The notes beneath the pieces were generated by a model. It searched no databases and was not told the origin of the DNA. It saw only the letters and a program-made list of their open reading frames with translations. From assembly GCA_034521975.1 (NCBI GenBank), contig JAXHLR010000009.1, positions 124,001 to 188,000 on the forward strand: 64,000 nt of DNA, written 5' to 3'. The translations under genes were made by a program, and so were the position numbers. Of this stretch, positions 26,831 through 34,023 are shown in pieces; positions within the stretch are counted from its first letter, which is position 1, and every line of letters starts with the position of its first letter. The stretch comes from Acidimicrobiales bacterium. GTDB lineage: Bacteria > Actinomycetota > Acidimicrobiia > Acidimicrobiales > SKKL01.

Positions 26831-27454
26831 TCACGGCGCCTCCGCCCATGGTCGCGTGTCGAACGCCCGGCGCACAGCGTCCTGGGCGGCGACGATCTCG
26901 GCTTGGGGTCCCGACACCCACAGGCGTCCGAACATACCGATACCGTTCACATCGACGAGCTTGACGCCCGAGTACTTCTCGACCTCGTTGCCGATCGCGG
27001 TGATGTAGCCGGCCGGCGCACACTCGACGACGAGCATCGACTCGCCGGCGACGAGCAGGTTTCCTCGCCGGGTCCGGTTCACCAACTGGGCCTGATTGGC
27101 GTCGACGTTGGAGACCGTCTGCATCGAGACGAGCTCGGCCGGCGTCGCATCCTCCACGGAGATCCCGAGCAGGTCGAGGACGGTCGCTCCCGCCCGACGG
27201 ACCGAAGCCTGCGACGCTGAGTGCAACTCGGTGAGCCCGAACTGGCGCTCGACGACCTGTGAGCCCGGCCTGACATCGGCCTCCTTGAGCGCGGCGTCGA
27301 CCAACCGATAGATGTCGCTGCCCGGGGCGATCTCGAGGTACAGCTCGCTCATGCCCTCGACCACCGGGTCGCCGGAGATGAACGAGCCGAGCATCGCTGC
27401 CATCTGCGGCTGCAGGCGGTCGATGAATGCGTAGGTCCTCAACTCGACGGCCAC
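26831..27454 (-). CDS. BMC-T tandem-domain shell protein
   Basis: 207-residue protein with two fused BMC domains, which would form a trimer that looks like a hexamer and often carries a larger gated pore. Domain 1 is about residues 1-100 (RTYAFIDRLQPQ at the start, then SDIYRLVDAALKEADVRPG). Domain 2 is about 101-205 (GNLLVAGESMLVVE, AAQDAVRRAF). The start is GTG at 27452-27454 behind GGGAGGAAG. It lies 3 bp after the methyltransferase gene. It completes the H, T and P shell set. It could be the portal for a bulky ring substrate, which is inference. Confidence 0.9.
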   Translation of the reverse strand: MAVELRTYAFIDRLQPQMAAMLGSFISGDPVVEGMSELYLEIAPGSDIYRLVDAALKEADVRPGSQVVERQFGLTELHSASQASVRRAGATVLDLLGISVEDATPAELVSMQTVSNVDANQAQLVNRTRRGNLLVAGESMLVVECAPAGYITAIGNEVEKYSGVKLVDVNGIGMFGRLWVSGPQAEIVAAQDAVRRAFDTRPWAEAP

Positions 27455-27457
27455 GAT

Positions 27458-28621
27458 TCACTTCCTCCCGACGAGGAGCCAGAGCTGACCGGTGCGACGG
27501 ACCTGGCCGCTCTGGAGGATCCGGCCGGTGGGGGCCATGACCTCCTCGACACAGAACCGTGGGCACGATAGCTCGGTGCAGTCGCCGGTGAAGCCGGCCT
27601 CACGGGCGGCAGCCACCAGATCCATGTCTCGCATCGGACCCCAGAACGGCTCGTGGTTGTTGTAGGTGTCCCAGTCGATCATCGCCTGGGTGAGCGCATC
27701 CATCCCCGCATACCCGGGGAAGTCGGCATGGATCATCATGCCGCCGGGCTTCAGGACCCGGTGACACTCGGCCAAGATGTTGCGAAGTGCGGCCGGTGGG
27801 CACTCGTGCAACAGGATGTGTGACACCACCAGGTCGAAGTGCTCATCGGGGTACGAGGTGCGCTCGGCGTTCTGCTGGGAGAAGTGGACCCGCTTACCAA
27901 GCGTCTCGGCCCGGGCATGTGCATAGCGCAGAACCGGCGCACCCAGGTCGATCGCGTGGACCTCCGCTTCGGGATACGCGTCGACGTAGGGCAGGGTCGC
28001 GTTCCCCACGGTGCAGCCCATGTCGAGGATCCGTTCGGGCCGCAAGGACGGATGCTCCTTGCGGAGGTAGTTGTTGACCACGGACTGGCCGTAGTCATCG
28101 TTGAGCTCCCCCATCTGGCCCATTGCGTAGACGTACACGCCACGGTCGTAGAGGGCACCCGCTGCGACGTCGTCGGTCGCGTACTCGCCCCTGTAACCGC
28201 CGGGCATGGCGTGGATGTCGATGCCCCACTGGTACCACGGCACCTCGAGGCTGGGATCGAGCTCGAGTGACCCGAGCCCGCGGTCGACCTGTTTTGCTCG
28301 ATCACCCAGATCGTCGATCTGGCGCGCCACCACGTCACCCACGGTGTTCCACAGCAGGTCCTGGCTCGACCGGCGCACCGAGCTCCAGAGCCGATAGTAG
28401 GGCTCGCTGCTCAGCGCCTCGCGCACCTCGTGACGATCGTTCGGTGGGACCCCATGCTGCTGCGCCCACCGCGGGCCGGCACGGTGTTCGTAGAGCTCCC
28501 GTACTCCGGGGGACACCTGGTTCGCGATATGGGACTTCAGGGCCTTGACGAAGGTCTCGCGGGCCTGATCATCGTGCCCCTCGTCGGGCAACATCGCATG
28601 TCGGTGCTGTTGGTGTGCCAT
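27458..28621 (-). CDS. class I SAM-dependent methyltransferase in the BMC operon
   Basis: 387-residue protein. The Rossmann methyltransferase domain starts near residue 195: motif I is DMGCTVGN at 200-207, followed by VHAIDLGAPVLRYA, and VLKPGGMMIHADFPG. The first ~190 residues are a separate, mostly helical region rich in His, Gln and charged residues, with no domain I recognise. The ATG at 28619-28621 was chosen because the longer frame reads low-complexity noise. It sits between the EutQ-like gene and BMC-T with gaps of 3-19 bp, so it is an integral operon member. A methyltransferase is uncommon in microcompartment operons. Its substrate is unknown. Confidence 0.82.
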   Translation of the reverse strand: MAHQQHRHAMLPDEGHDDQARETFVKALKSHIANQVSPGVRELYEHRAGPRWAQQHGVPPNDRHEVREALSSEPYYRLWSSVRRSSQDLLWNTVGDVVARQIDDLGDRAKQVDRGLGSLELDPSLEVPWYQWGIDIHAMPGGYRGEYATDDVAAGALYDRGVYVYAMGQMGELNDDYGQSVVNNYLRKEHPSLRPERILDMGCTVGNATLPYVDAYPEAEVHAIDLGAPVLRYAHARAETLGKRVHFSQQNAERTSYPDEHFDLVVSHILLHECPPAALRNILAECHRVLKPGGMMIHADFPGYAGMDALTQAMIDWDTYNNHEPFWGPMRDMDLVAAAREAGFTGDCTELSCPRFCVEEVMAPTGRILQSGQVRRTGQLWLLVGRK

Positions 28622-28640
28622 TGTCAGCGTCTCCCGTTCC

Positions 28641-29363
28641 TCACAACTCGGCGAAGGCCCGGCGAACGACCTCCATGTACTCGTCCCAGGTCTCGTCAGC
28701 CATGGTCTGCTCGCGCATCTCCTCGAACACCCGGAAGACGCGAGCAGCGAATGCCGAGGCGGCAGCCTCGCGCTCGTCGAGCACCGCGTCGTCGGGTCGG
28801 TACGACTCGACGGCGTCGGCAGCCAAGGCGCCCTTGGCGACCAGCAAGCGCTCGAGAGTGTCGAGACGCTCCCGCATCGCCCAGGTCTCGCTGGCCAGGG
28901 TCGTAAGCATCGAGATGACCGCATCGAGCGCTCCCCCGTCGTCGAAGAAGACAGGTCTCGCGCCCTTCGCCTTGGCCGGCAGCACCCGATCGCCGGCCGG
29001 CATCGCCTGGATCGGTGAGCCGACCCCGTGCGCTCCGTGGGCTCCGAGTGCCTTCAGCGTCTCCTCCGCGACGGTGGAGGCGTCAGCGCCCGGCCGCGAC
29101 GCGGCGACCGACTGGACCACGTCGCGAAGCATCGCGGTGACCTCGTCGCTCTCGCCACACGAGCACGCGTGCGCGTCGACATCGGATCCGACGTCGTCGT
29201 CGACTGCATCGGGAATCGATGCGCCTCGACGCACCTCGATCCCTCGTGCTGCTGCCACGTCAAGGGCCGCCGGCGAGATGACCTCACCTGGTGCGACACT
29301 CAGCACCGACCACCCGTCGGCGGCCAGCTCCTCGAGGTCCACAGCTGTATAGACCCGTGTCAT
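28641..29363 (-). CDS. BMC-associated protein with an EutQ/EutT-like N-terminal motif
   Basis: 240-residue protein. Residues 3-48 (VYTAVDLEELAADG, then GEVISPAALDVAAARGIEVRRG) resemble the N-terminal element of EutQ and EutT, where a V/ITxxD start leads to a TPxAxDxAxxxGI pattern. A short His/Cys cluster (HACSCG, around residue 65) follows. The C-terminal half is helical and acidic, with no recognised fold. It has no catalytic motif I can name. The shared N-terminal element and its place between two shell-operon genes suggest a cargo adaptor or assembly factor. The ATG at 29363 is preceded by GGAGGACCG. Confidence 0.6.
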   Translation of the reverse strand: MTRVYTAVDLEELAADGWSVLSVAPGEVISPAALDVAAARGIEVRRGASIPDAVDDDVGSDVDAHACSCGESDEVTAMLRDVVQSVAASRPGADASTVAEETLKALGAHGAHGVGSPIQAMPAGDRVLPAKAKGARPVFFDDGGALDAVISMLTTLASETWAMRERLDTLERLLVAKGALAADAVESYRPDDAVLDEREAAASAFAARVFRVFEEMREQTMADETWDEYMEVVRRAFAEL

Positions 29364-29394
29364 CGGTCCTCCTCCTCTTCAGGCCGGGACGGGG

Positions 29395-29703
29395 TCAAGC
29401 GGTGGTTCCACCTCGCGCCGCGCCGGTCGGCAGGATCGCCTCGACATCGCCGTGCGGGCGTGGGATGACGTGGACCGAGACGAGCTCGCCCAGACGACCA
29501 GCGCTCGCGGCACCGGCATCGGTGGCGGCCTTCACCGCACCGACGTCGCCACGGACGATGACGGTGACGAGGCCACCGCCGGCGTATTCGGTGCCGACGA
29601 GGCTCACGGTGGCGGCCTTCACCATCGCGTCGGCCGCCTCGATGGCGGCGACAAGGCCCCGGGTCTCGATGAGACCGAGTGCAGAGTTCTGAAGATCAGC
29701 CAT
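29395..29703 (-). CDS. BMC-H hexameric shell protein
   Basis: 102-residue canonical BMC-H protein and probably the major facet protein of the shell. It reads as a textbook family member: [27 protein letters not shown] pore residues 42-44, then [18 protein letters not shown]. The tail after residue 83 is short and neutral, unlike the second BMC-H. The ATG at 29703 follows AGAGGAAG. It lies 96 bp after hyuB, the largest gap between hyuA and the 3' end of the operon, and that gap holds two strong hairpins. Confidence 0.96.
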   Translation of the reverse strand: MADLQNSALGLIETRGLVAAIEAADAMVKAATVSLVGTEYAGGGLVTVIVRGDVGAVKAATDAGAASAGRLGELVSVHVIPRPHGDVEAILPTGAARGGTTA

Positions 29704-29741
29704 GGGTGCTTCCTCTTACTTTCTTCGTGGGAGTGGTGGAA

Positions 29742-29784
29742 CCGCGCCCAGGGGCGCGGCAGGGCGCGTGATGCACATCACGCG
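29742..29784 (-). other. paired stem-loops between hyuB and the first shell gene
   Basis: Two perfect inverted repeats lie in the 96-bp gap. CCGCGCCC/GGGCGCGG (29742-29759) has a 2-base loop, and CGCGTGATG/CATCACGCG (29765-29784) also has a 2-base loop. They could act as processing, attenuation or mRNA-stability signals, setting shell protein levels apart from the hydantoinase. The second could also be a protein-binding palindrome. No U-run is present. Confidence 0.55.
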
Positions 29785-29799
29785 AGGACCGAGCAGGCG

Positions 29800-31782
29800 T
29801 CATGGGGAGACAACCTCCTCGGCGATCCGGTGGACGAGCTCCTCGAGGAGCGTCCGTGGGCGATCGATCTGGCGCGGGATGGGTGGTTCGCGCCGCTGCG
29901 GGTGACCGTCCTGGCTCACTCGGCGGGGGCGGTGGCGGGCGACGACCGGGACCGGTGCAGGCAAGCCGGTCTCGTCGAGACTGGTCTCGCGCCTGGTGTC
30001 GAGGTCGGGGCCGCGCTCGAACATCTGGGGCTCGGGCCGGCTTCGGCGCATCTCCGCGCGCAGCGCCGTGGTCGCCGCGTCGTCGGGCCGCCCGTCGGCG
30101 TCGAGCACGACGCCGAAGCGCCGTGCCCCGTCGGCGCTGACCAGGCCTCGCTCGACGTCGAGTGCCACGTCCTCTGCGGGACGTTCGAGAGGATCGCCCC
30201 AGCCGCCTCCGCCCCAGGTGATGAACTCGAGCACGTCTCCCTCGTCGACCAGCACGTTGTCGCACTTCGACGCCAGGACCCGCTCGGTCCCGTCAATCGA
30301 GCGGTGGATCTTCGTGCCTCGATCGCCCGGCTCGCCGCCGAGCACACCCCACGGGGAGGTGAACCAGCGGTCGTCGTGGATCGAGATCGTGCCGGGCTCG
30401 AGGAAGCGGTAGGACATGCGGATCCCGTTGCCCCCGCGATGGCGTCCAGCTCCACCGGAGTCGACGATGGTCTCGTAGGCCTCCATCCGCAGCGGGTAGT
30501 ACGCTTCGAGGAACTCGTTGGGCACGTTGGTGAACGACGGCCACATCGAGTGCCCGTCGAAGCCGTCACCGAGCGGCCGGCCCGGCACGCCACCGAACCC
30601 GATCTGGTAGAGCTGGAACCACTCGCCGCCGCGGTCGGTCCCCGAATACATCAGGTGTGGGCTCGAGGAGAAGCCGGCGGCGCAGAGGAACTCGGGCCGA
30701 CACTGCCCGAGCAGCCCGGCAAGGACGTCGAAGAGTCGACCGAGGGCGTGGGTCCGGCAGCTGAGTGCTGCGGGTGGGTCGGGCTTGAGCAGCGAGCCGC
30801 TGGGGATCCGCACGTCGACCAACGGGTAGAACCCGTCGTTGAACAAGATGTCCGGATCGAAGGCCATGATCGTGTAGACGCCGAAGAACATCCGCAGGAC
30901 GTTCTCGTTCAACAGAAAGTTGATCGAACCCGCGGCCTGGGGGTCGGTCCTGCCGAAGTCGAGCACCACTCGGTCACCTTCGCGCCACAGCGAGCAGGCG
31001 ATCCGGTAGGGGCCGCTCCCGAGTCCGTCGTCGTCGACGAAGTCCTCGAACTCAACAGGCTCGGTCGGCACGACCTCGACGAAGAGCTTGGCCATCGCCT
31101 GGCGATTGCGCTCGAGCAGCGACTCGAGCGAGGACAGGAACGTCGGCGCGCCGAACCGGTCGCACAACTCCAGCAGACGCTGCTCGGCGGTGCGGCAGGC
31201 AGCCAGGATCGCGTTGAGGTCGGCACGGTTCCATCGGGGGAGCCGCACCTGATTGAGGATCGTGTCGAGCAGCTGGGTGTCGACGACTCCATCGCGCAGG
31301 AGCTTGACCGGCGGGACGACGACACCTTCCTCGTGGATGGACAGCGCGTCGGTAGGCAAGCTGCCCGGGACCTTCCCCCCGACGTCACTCATGTGGCCGA
31401 ACATCGCGGCCCATCCGATCAGGAGATCCTCGCGATAGATCGGCATCAGCACGAGCCAGTCGTTCGCGTGGCTGATCGCGCCGTCGCAGGCGTAGGGGTC
31501 AGAGGTGAAGAACACGTCGCCCGGCTCCACGTCGCCCTCGTAGCGATCGAGGAAGCTGGCGATGAACGAGCCGAACTGGCCGGCGACCATACGGCCCTCG
31601 CGATCCGCGATCAGCGGGAACGCGTCGTGTTGCTCCCGGATTCCGGGCGACATCGCCGTGCGGAAGAGCACGGCGTCCATCTCCTCGCGTGCGTTGCGCA
31701 GCGCGTACTCGACGATGTCGAGTGTGGCGGGGTCGACCGAGACGGTGCTCGGGGGCTGGGCCTGCTCGATGATCTGCGCCAT
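29800..31782 (-). CDS. hyuB: hydantoinase B / oxoprolinase family subunit
   Basis: 660-residue HyuB subunit. With HyuA it forms ATP-dependent amidohydrolases and carboxylases: N-methylhydantoinase, 5-oxoprolinase, caprolactamase and acetone carboxylase relatives. The N-terminal DIVEYALRNAREEMDAVLFRTAMSPGIREQHD is the family opening. FFTSDPYACDGAISHANDW and the Gly-rich GGNGIRMSYRF region follow. It starts at ATG 31780-31782, overlapping the hyuA stop by one base (TGATG). Sequence alone does not tell hydantoin from lactam substrates. The neighbouring dihydropyrimidinase and carbamoyl-amidase-like genes favour a hydantoin or ureide. Confidence 0.88.
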   Translation of the reverse strand: MAQIIEQAQPPSTVSVDPATLDIVEYALRNAREEMDAVLFRTAMSPGIREQHDAFPLIADREGRMVAGQFGSFIASFLDRYEGDVEPGDVFFTSDPYACDGAISHANDWLVLMPIYREDLLIGWAAMFGHMSDVGGKVPGSLPTDALSIHEEGVVVPPVKLLRDGVVDTQLLDTILNQVRLPRWNRADLNAILAACRTAEQRLLELCDRFGAPTFLSSLESLLERNRQAMAKLFVEVVPTEPVEFEDFVDDDGLGSGPYRIACSLWREGDRVVLDFGRTDPQAAGSINFLLNENVLRMFFGVYTIMAFDPDILFNDGFYPLVDVRIPSGSLLKPDPPAALSCRTHALGRLFDVLAGLLGQCRPEFLCAAGFSSSPHLMYSGTDRGGEWFQLYQIGFGGVPGRPLGDGFDGHSMWPSFTNVPNEFLEAYYPLRMEAYETIVDSGGAGRHRGGNGIRMSYRFLEPGTISIHDDRWFTSPWGVLGGEPGDRGTKIHRSIDGTERVLASKCDNVLVDEGDVLEFITWGGGGWGDPLERPAEDVALDVERGLVSADGARRFGVVLDADGRPDDAATTALRAEMRRSRPEPQMFERGPDLDTRRETSLDETGLPAPVPVVARHRPRRVSQDGHPQRREPPIPRQIDRPRTLLEELVHRIAEEVVSP

Positions 31783-33860
31783 CAGCGTTTCTCTCCTGCG
31801 GTCCATCCTGCCGGGGCGATGACGAGGTTGCCCCATCGGTCGACTTCGCAGTCGTGGCCCGGGAGCACGACCGTGGTGGAATCCATCTCGAGGATGATTG
31901 CCGGTCCGGAGATGTGATGCCCAGCGCGCAGTTGGGTGCGATCCACGAGAACCGCGTCGTGCCAGGCACCATCGGCGTAGACGCGCTGAGGTTCGACGAC
32001 CGCACCCGAGGCGTCGGGGCTCGACGCAACGTCGATCTCCGTTCCGAACAGCTCGGGGCGTGGAGCGGCGCCGATCGCGCGGATGCTGACCGTTTCGTGG
32101 AGCTCGTCGAGCGAGAAGCCGAAGAGGCGTTCGTGAGCGGCGTCGAACGCGGCACCCAGTGCTGCGAGCCCTCCGCTCAGTGCTGCCCCCTCGTGCTCAA
32201 CCGGAACCGGGACCTCGAAGCCCTGGCCGTGATAGCGGACGTCGACCTCGTAGCTGACGAGTCGGCCGACCGCGGGCACGCCGGCGTGATCGAGCTCGTC
32301 GGACACCTGGTCGCCCAATCGGCTGAGCTCGGCAACGAGCTCGCGTGGCTCGATGGCGTCGAAGCGCCGGATGATCGACTGGGTTGCCTCCGCTCGCAGG
32401 CTCGTCGACACATCACCATGTGCACACAGCACTCCCGGCGATGGTGGGACGACGACGGGCCAGCTCCCGAGCAGGCGGGCGAGCGCGTTGGCGTGAAGGG
32501 GGCCGGCACCGCCGAAGGGGAACAGGGCGAACTCGCGGGGGTCGTGACCCTGCTGGACCGAGACCAGGCGGAGGGCACCGAGCATGCTCTCGTTCGCTAG
32601 GTCGATGATCGCAGCTGCGGCCTCTTCCACGTCGAGTCCGAGCGGAGCGCCCACCCCAGCGGCGACGGCGCGTCGCGCTCCTTCAACGTCCAACTCCATC
32701 TCTCCACCGAGGATGCGAGGCGGGAGGAATCCGAGCACGACGTTGGCGTCGGTCACCGTCGGTTCGGTTCCGCCGCGTCCGTATGCGGCCGGACCCGGCC
32801 GGGCCCCGGCGCTCTCGGGACCGACCCGCAGCGACCCGGTCAGCTCGGGGACTCGGGCGATCGAGCCGCCGCCGGCACCGACGGTGCGAACGTCGAGCGA
32901 TGGGGCGCGTACGACAAGGTCCCCCACCGCGGTCTCGCGCCTCACTGCCGGGATGCCGTCTTCGATCAGAGCGACGTCGGTCGACGTCCCGCCCATGTCG
33001 AGGGTGAGCAGGCTCGCGTATCCCGAACTGGGGCCGATGGCCACCGCGGCAGCCACACCCCCAGCTGGTCCGCTCATCAGCAAGTTCACCGGGGCGTCGG
33101 ACGCTGCCTCGAAGGTCATCAGACCCCCGTCGGAGCGCAGGACCCGCCGATCTGCGTGCAGCCCGCGAGAACTCAGTTGGTGTGACAGCGCATCGAGGTA
33201 GGCGGCGACGGTCGGTCGCACGTAGGAGTTGGCAACGGTGGTCAGGGTGCGCTCGTACTCGCCGAGCTCGGGTTGGATCTCTGAGGAGATCGACACCGAC
33301 ATGCTGGGGAGCACCTCCTCAGCGATGCGCTTGGCCTCTCGCTCGTGCTCGGCGTTCGCGTAGGAGTTGAAGAACGCGATGGTGAGAGCCGTCACCTCTG
33401 CTGCCTCCAGCTCGGCCAACGCGTGACGTAAGCCGTCGACGTCGAGCGGCTCGACCACGGACCCGTCGGACCCGATTCGGCCCCCGACCTCGCGGGTGTG
33501 GCGGAGGTCGACCAACGGCGGTGGCCGGTCCCACACGATCCAGCCTCCGAGGCCACCCGGAACGAACGAGCGGGCGATGTGTAGCACCTGGCGGTAGCCG
33601 CGGGTGACGATCAGCCCGACACGCGCTCCCTTTCGCTCCAGGACTGCGTTGGTCGCGACCGTCGTGCCGTGCAGGAACTGCTCGAGCTCTGACAGGTCGA
33701 TGCCCGCGAGCTTGCGGGCTCGTTCGGCTCCTTCGAGCACACCTAACGACTGGTCCTCGACGGTGGTGGGCACCTTCGCCCGATGGGAGACGCCCGTCTC
33801 CGCGTCGACGAGATAGACGTCGGTGAACGTTCCACCTACATCCACTCCGAGTCGGTACAT
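31782..33860 (-). CDS. hyuA: hydantoinase A / oxoprolinase family subunit
   Basis: 692-residue HyuA, the ATP-binding partner of HyuB, with the acetate/sugar kinase-like fold. Phosphate motif 1 is GVDVGGTFTDV near residue 5, then HGTTVATNAVLERKG, and a second phosphate motif LDMGGTSTDVA. The ATP is used to phosphorylate and open the cyclic amide. No clear ribosome site precedes its ATG (33858-33860). A 21-codon frame ending in TGA overlaps that ATG, so translation may be coupled to it. It is the first large gene after the binding-protein gene in the BMC operon. Confidence 0.9.
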   Translation of the reverse strand: MYRLGVDVGGTFTDVYLVDAETGVSHRAKVPTTVEDQSLGVLEGAERARKLAGIDLSELEQFLHGTTVATNAVLERKGARVGLIVTRGYRQVLHIARSFVPGGLGGWIVWDRPPPLVDLRHTREVGGRIGSDGSVVEPLDVDGLRHALAELEAAEVTALTIAFFNSYANAEHEREAKRIAEEVLPSMSVSISSEIQPELGEYERTLTTVANSYVRPTVAAYLDALSHQLSSRGLHADRRVLRSDGGLMTFEAASDAPVNLLMSGPAGGVAAAVAIGPSSGYASLLTLDMGGTSTDVALIEDGIPAVRRETAVGDLVVRAPSLDVRTVGAGGGSIARVPELTGSLRVGPESAGARPGPAAYGRGGTEPTVTDANVVLGFLPPRILGGEMELDVEGARRAVAAGVGAPLGLDVEEAAAAIIDLANESMLGALRLVSVQQGHDPREFALFPFGGAGPLHANALARLLGSWPVVVPPSPGVLCAHGDVSTSLRAEATQSIIRRFDAIEPRELVAELSRLGDQVSDELDHAGVPAVGRLVSYEVDVRYHGQGFEVPVPVEHEGAALSGGLAALGAAFDAAHERLFGFSLDELHETVSIRAIGAAPRPELFGTEIDVASSPDASGAVVEPQRVYADGAWHDAVLVDRTQLRAGHHISGPAIILEMDSTTVVLPGHDCEVDRWGNLVIAPAGWTAGEKR

Positions 33861-33925
33861 CAGAGCCGGCCTGTGCCCGTGAAGTCGCTGAGGTGGGAAA
33901 CGAGGTCTTGGAGGTGAAGGGTCAT
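33860..33925 (-). CDS. possible 21-residue leader peptide coupled to hyuA
   Basis: A short frame with ATG at 33923-33925, preceded by CGAGGACG, encodes 21 residues ending in FTGTGRL. Its TGA overlaps the hyuA ATG (TGATG), while hyuA lacks its own good ribosome site. The arrangement suggests translational coupling. The peptide itself has no recognisable motif, and chance cannot be excluded at this length. Confidence 0.35.
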   Translation of the reverse strand: MTLHLQDLVSHLSDFTGTGRL

Positions 33926-33963
33926 CGTCCTCGAGTGGTGCTGGTAGGTGATCGGGGCCCCCG

Positions 33964-34000
33964 AGGCGTCGGCCGAGGTGGTCTCGCTCGACCGACGCCT
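33964..34000 (-). terminator. stem-loop after the first peptide-binding protein gene
   Basis: AGGCGTCGG (33964-33972) pairs with CCGACGCCT (33992-34000) across a 19-base loop, 24 bp beyond the binding-protein stop. There is no U-run. It is a likely partial terminator or 3' stabiliser that raises the binding protein above the downstream enzymes. Confidence 0.5.
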
Positions 34001-34023
34001 GGTGGGGGGACCTGGAGGATCGC

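Noticed and set aside
29452-31917. Very long open frame antisense to hyuB
   Set aside because: It mirrors a real gene in very GC-rich DNA. The translation is low-complexity (Gly, Val, Glu, Arg, His) with no motif, and hyuB on the other strand has full family features. Similar antisense frames over hrpA, the BMC operon, the lyase-regulator region and the debranching enzyme were dropped for the same reason.
20195-33860. Complete creatinine degradation pathway (N-methylhydantoinase plus N-carbamoylsarcosine amidase)
   Set aside because: HyuAB and the amidase would fit, but no creatinine deaminase or sarcosine oxidase is seen, and the dihydropyrimidinase, MmsA and lyase are not needed for it. 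Kept only as one possible substrate class.
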